DNA of 12,886 bases, taken from the NCBI GenBank assembly GCA_036844705.1, contig DAIUFH010000064.1, positions 1 through 12,886 of the forward strand, written 5' to 3'. Numbering within the stretch: position 1 is the stretch's first letter; each line of letters starts with the position of its first letter. The DNA comes from DAIUFH01 sp036844705 (lineage in GTDB: Bacteria; Bacillota; Clostridia; Tissierellales; Tissierellaceae). This document shows, piece by piece, positions 12,858-12,886 of the stretch. The notes under the pieces were generated by a model. That model worked only from the letters and a program-made list of their open reading frames with translations. It was not told the DNA's origin and did no database searches. The position numbers and the translations under genes are program-made.

Positions 12858-12886
12858 GAGGTAAGGACTAAGAACTAAGAGTTAAG
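12855..12886 (+). repeat. Heptamer tandem repeat, cut by the window edge
   Basis: TAAGAGG, TAAGGAC, TAAGAAC and TAAGAGT, then a partial TAAG, continue to the last base of the window. They are the same unit as the array at 7256-7353. The first TAA is the stop codon of the OppA-like gene, so the array begins exactly at the gene end. Its full length is unknown. Confidence 0.85.

Noticed and set aside
1..12886. Defence island, prophage, biosynthetic cluster or insertion sequence
   Set aside because: Apart from the methyltransferase fragment, the genes are housekeeping or conserved single genes. No transposase, integrase, phage structural gene or toxin-antitoxin pair was found.

Overview
The window looks like chromosome from a low-GC Gram-positive bacterium of the Clostridia/Tissierellia type. 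The evidence is strong A/T bias, clear AGGAGG/GAGGTG ribosome sites, many TTG starts, a Gram-positive lipoprotein signal, and gene families typical of Firmicutes (DUF1292, DUF1540, YtqA-like radical SAM, TGS-fused nucleoside kinase, Cof-type HAD). A genus cannot be named from the sequence. The content is mostly housekeeping and short conserved clostridial genes. No phage, insertion sequence, CRISPR array, tRNA or rRNA is visible.

Layout. 3-1229: 3' part of a beta-class DNA methyltransferase gene that runs off the left edge. 1308-4082: three plus-strand genes, namely a PepD-like Xaa-His dipeptidase, a DUF1292 protein ending in a good intrinsic terminator, and a Cof-type HAD phosphatase. 4175-5592: a YtqA/TIGR01212 radical SAM protein and a small P-loop protein. 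5623-5790: a short minus-strand DUF1540 four-cysteine protein, convergent with the P-loop gene and sharing a bidirectional terminator with it. 5909-7246: an RsuA-type pseudouridine synthase and a conserved clostridial protein of unknown function. 7470-8006: a minus-strand membrane protein with a LysM-like/MltG N-terminal-type domain but no transglycosylase domain. 8105-10748: an RluA-family pseudouridine synthase followed 10 bp later by a TGS/ThrRS-like domain fused to a uridine-kinase-like domain, probably one operon. 10944-12857: an OppA-type peptide-binding lipoprotein.

The least ordinary signal is between genes. A short palindromic element of about 34 bp (GTCAT..CTGAG ... GAAGAATCTCGGGTTT) occurs at four intergenic sites: 1227-1260 minus, 4096-4124 plus and decayed, 7362-7452 as a head-to-head pair, and 10773-10806 plus. 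At the last two sites it lies beside arrays of a 7-bp repeat (TAAGARN or a relative). A further heptamer array starts exactly at the oppA-like stop codon and runs off the right edge. The element and the heptamers look like a composite REP/MITE-like intergenic repeat system. One copy appears to have become part of an intrinsic terminator.

Functional themes are rRNA modification (two S4-domain pseudouridine synthases), peptide use (PepD and OppA-like), and several small conserved proteins of unknown role. No new defence or metabolic system is evident; the repeat family is the best candidate for follow-up.
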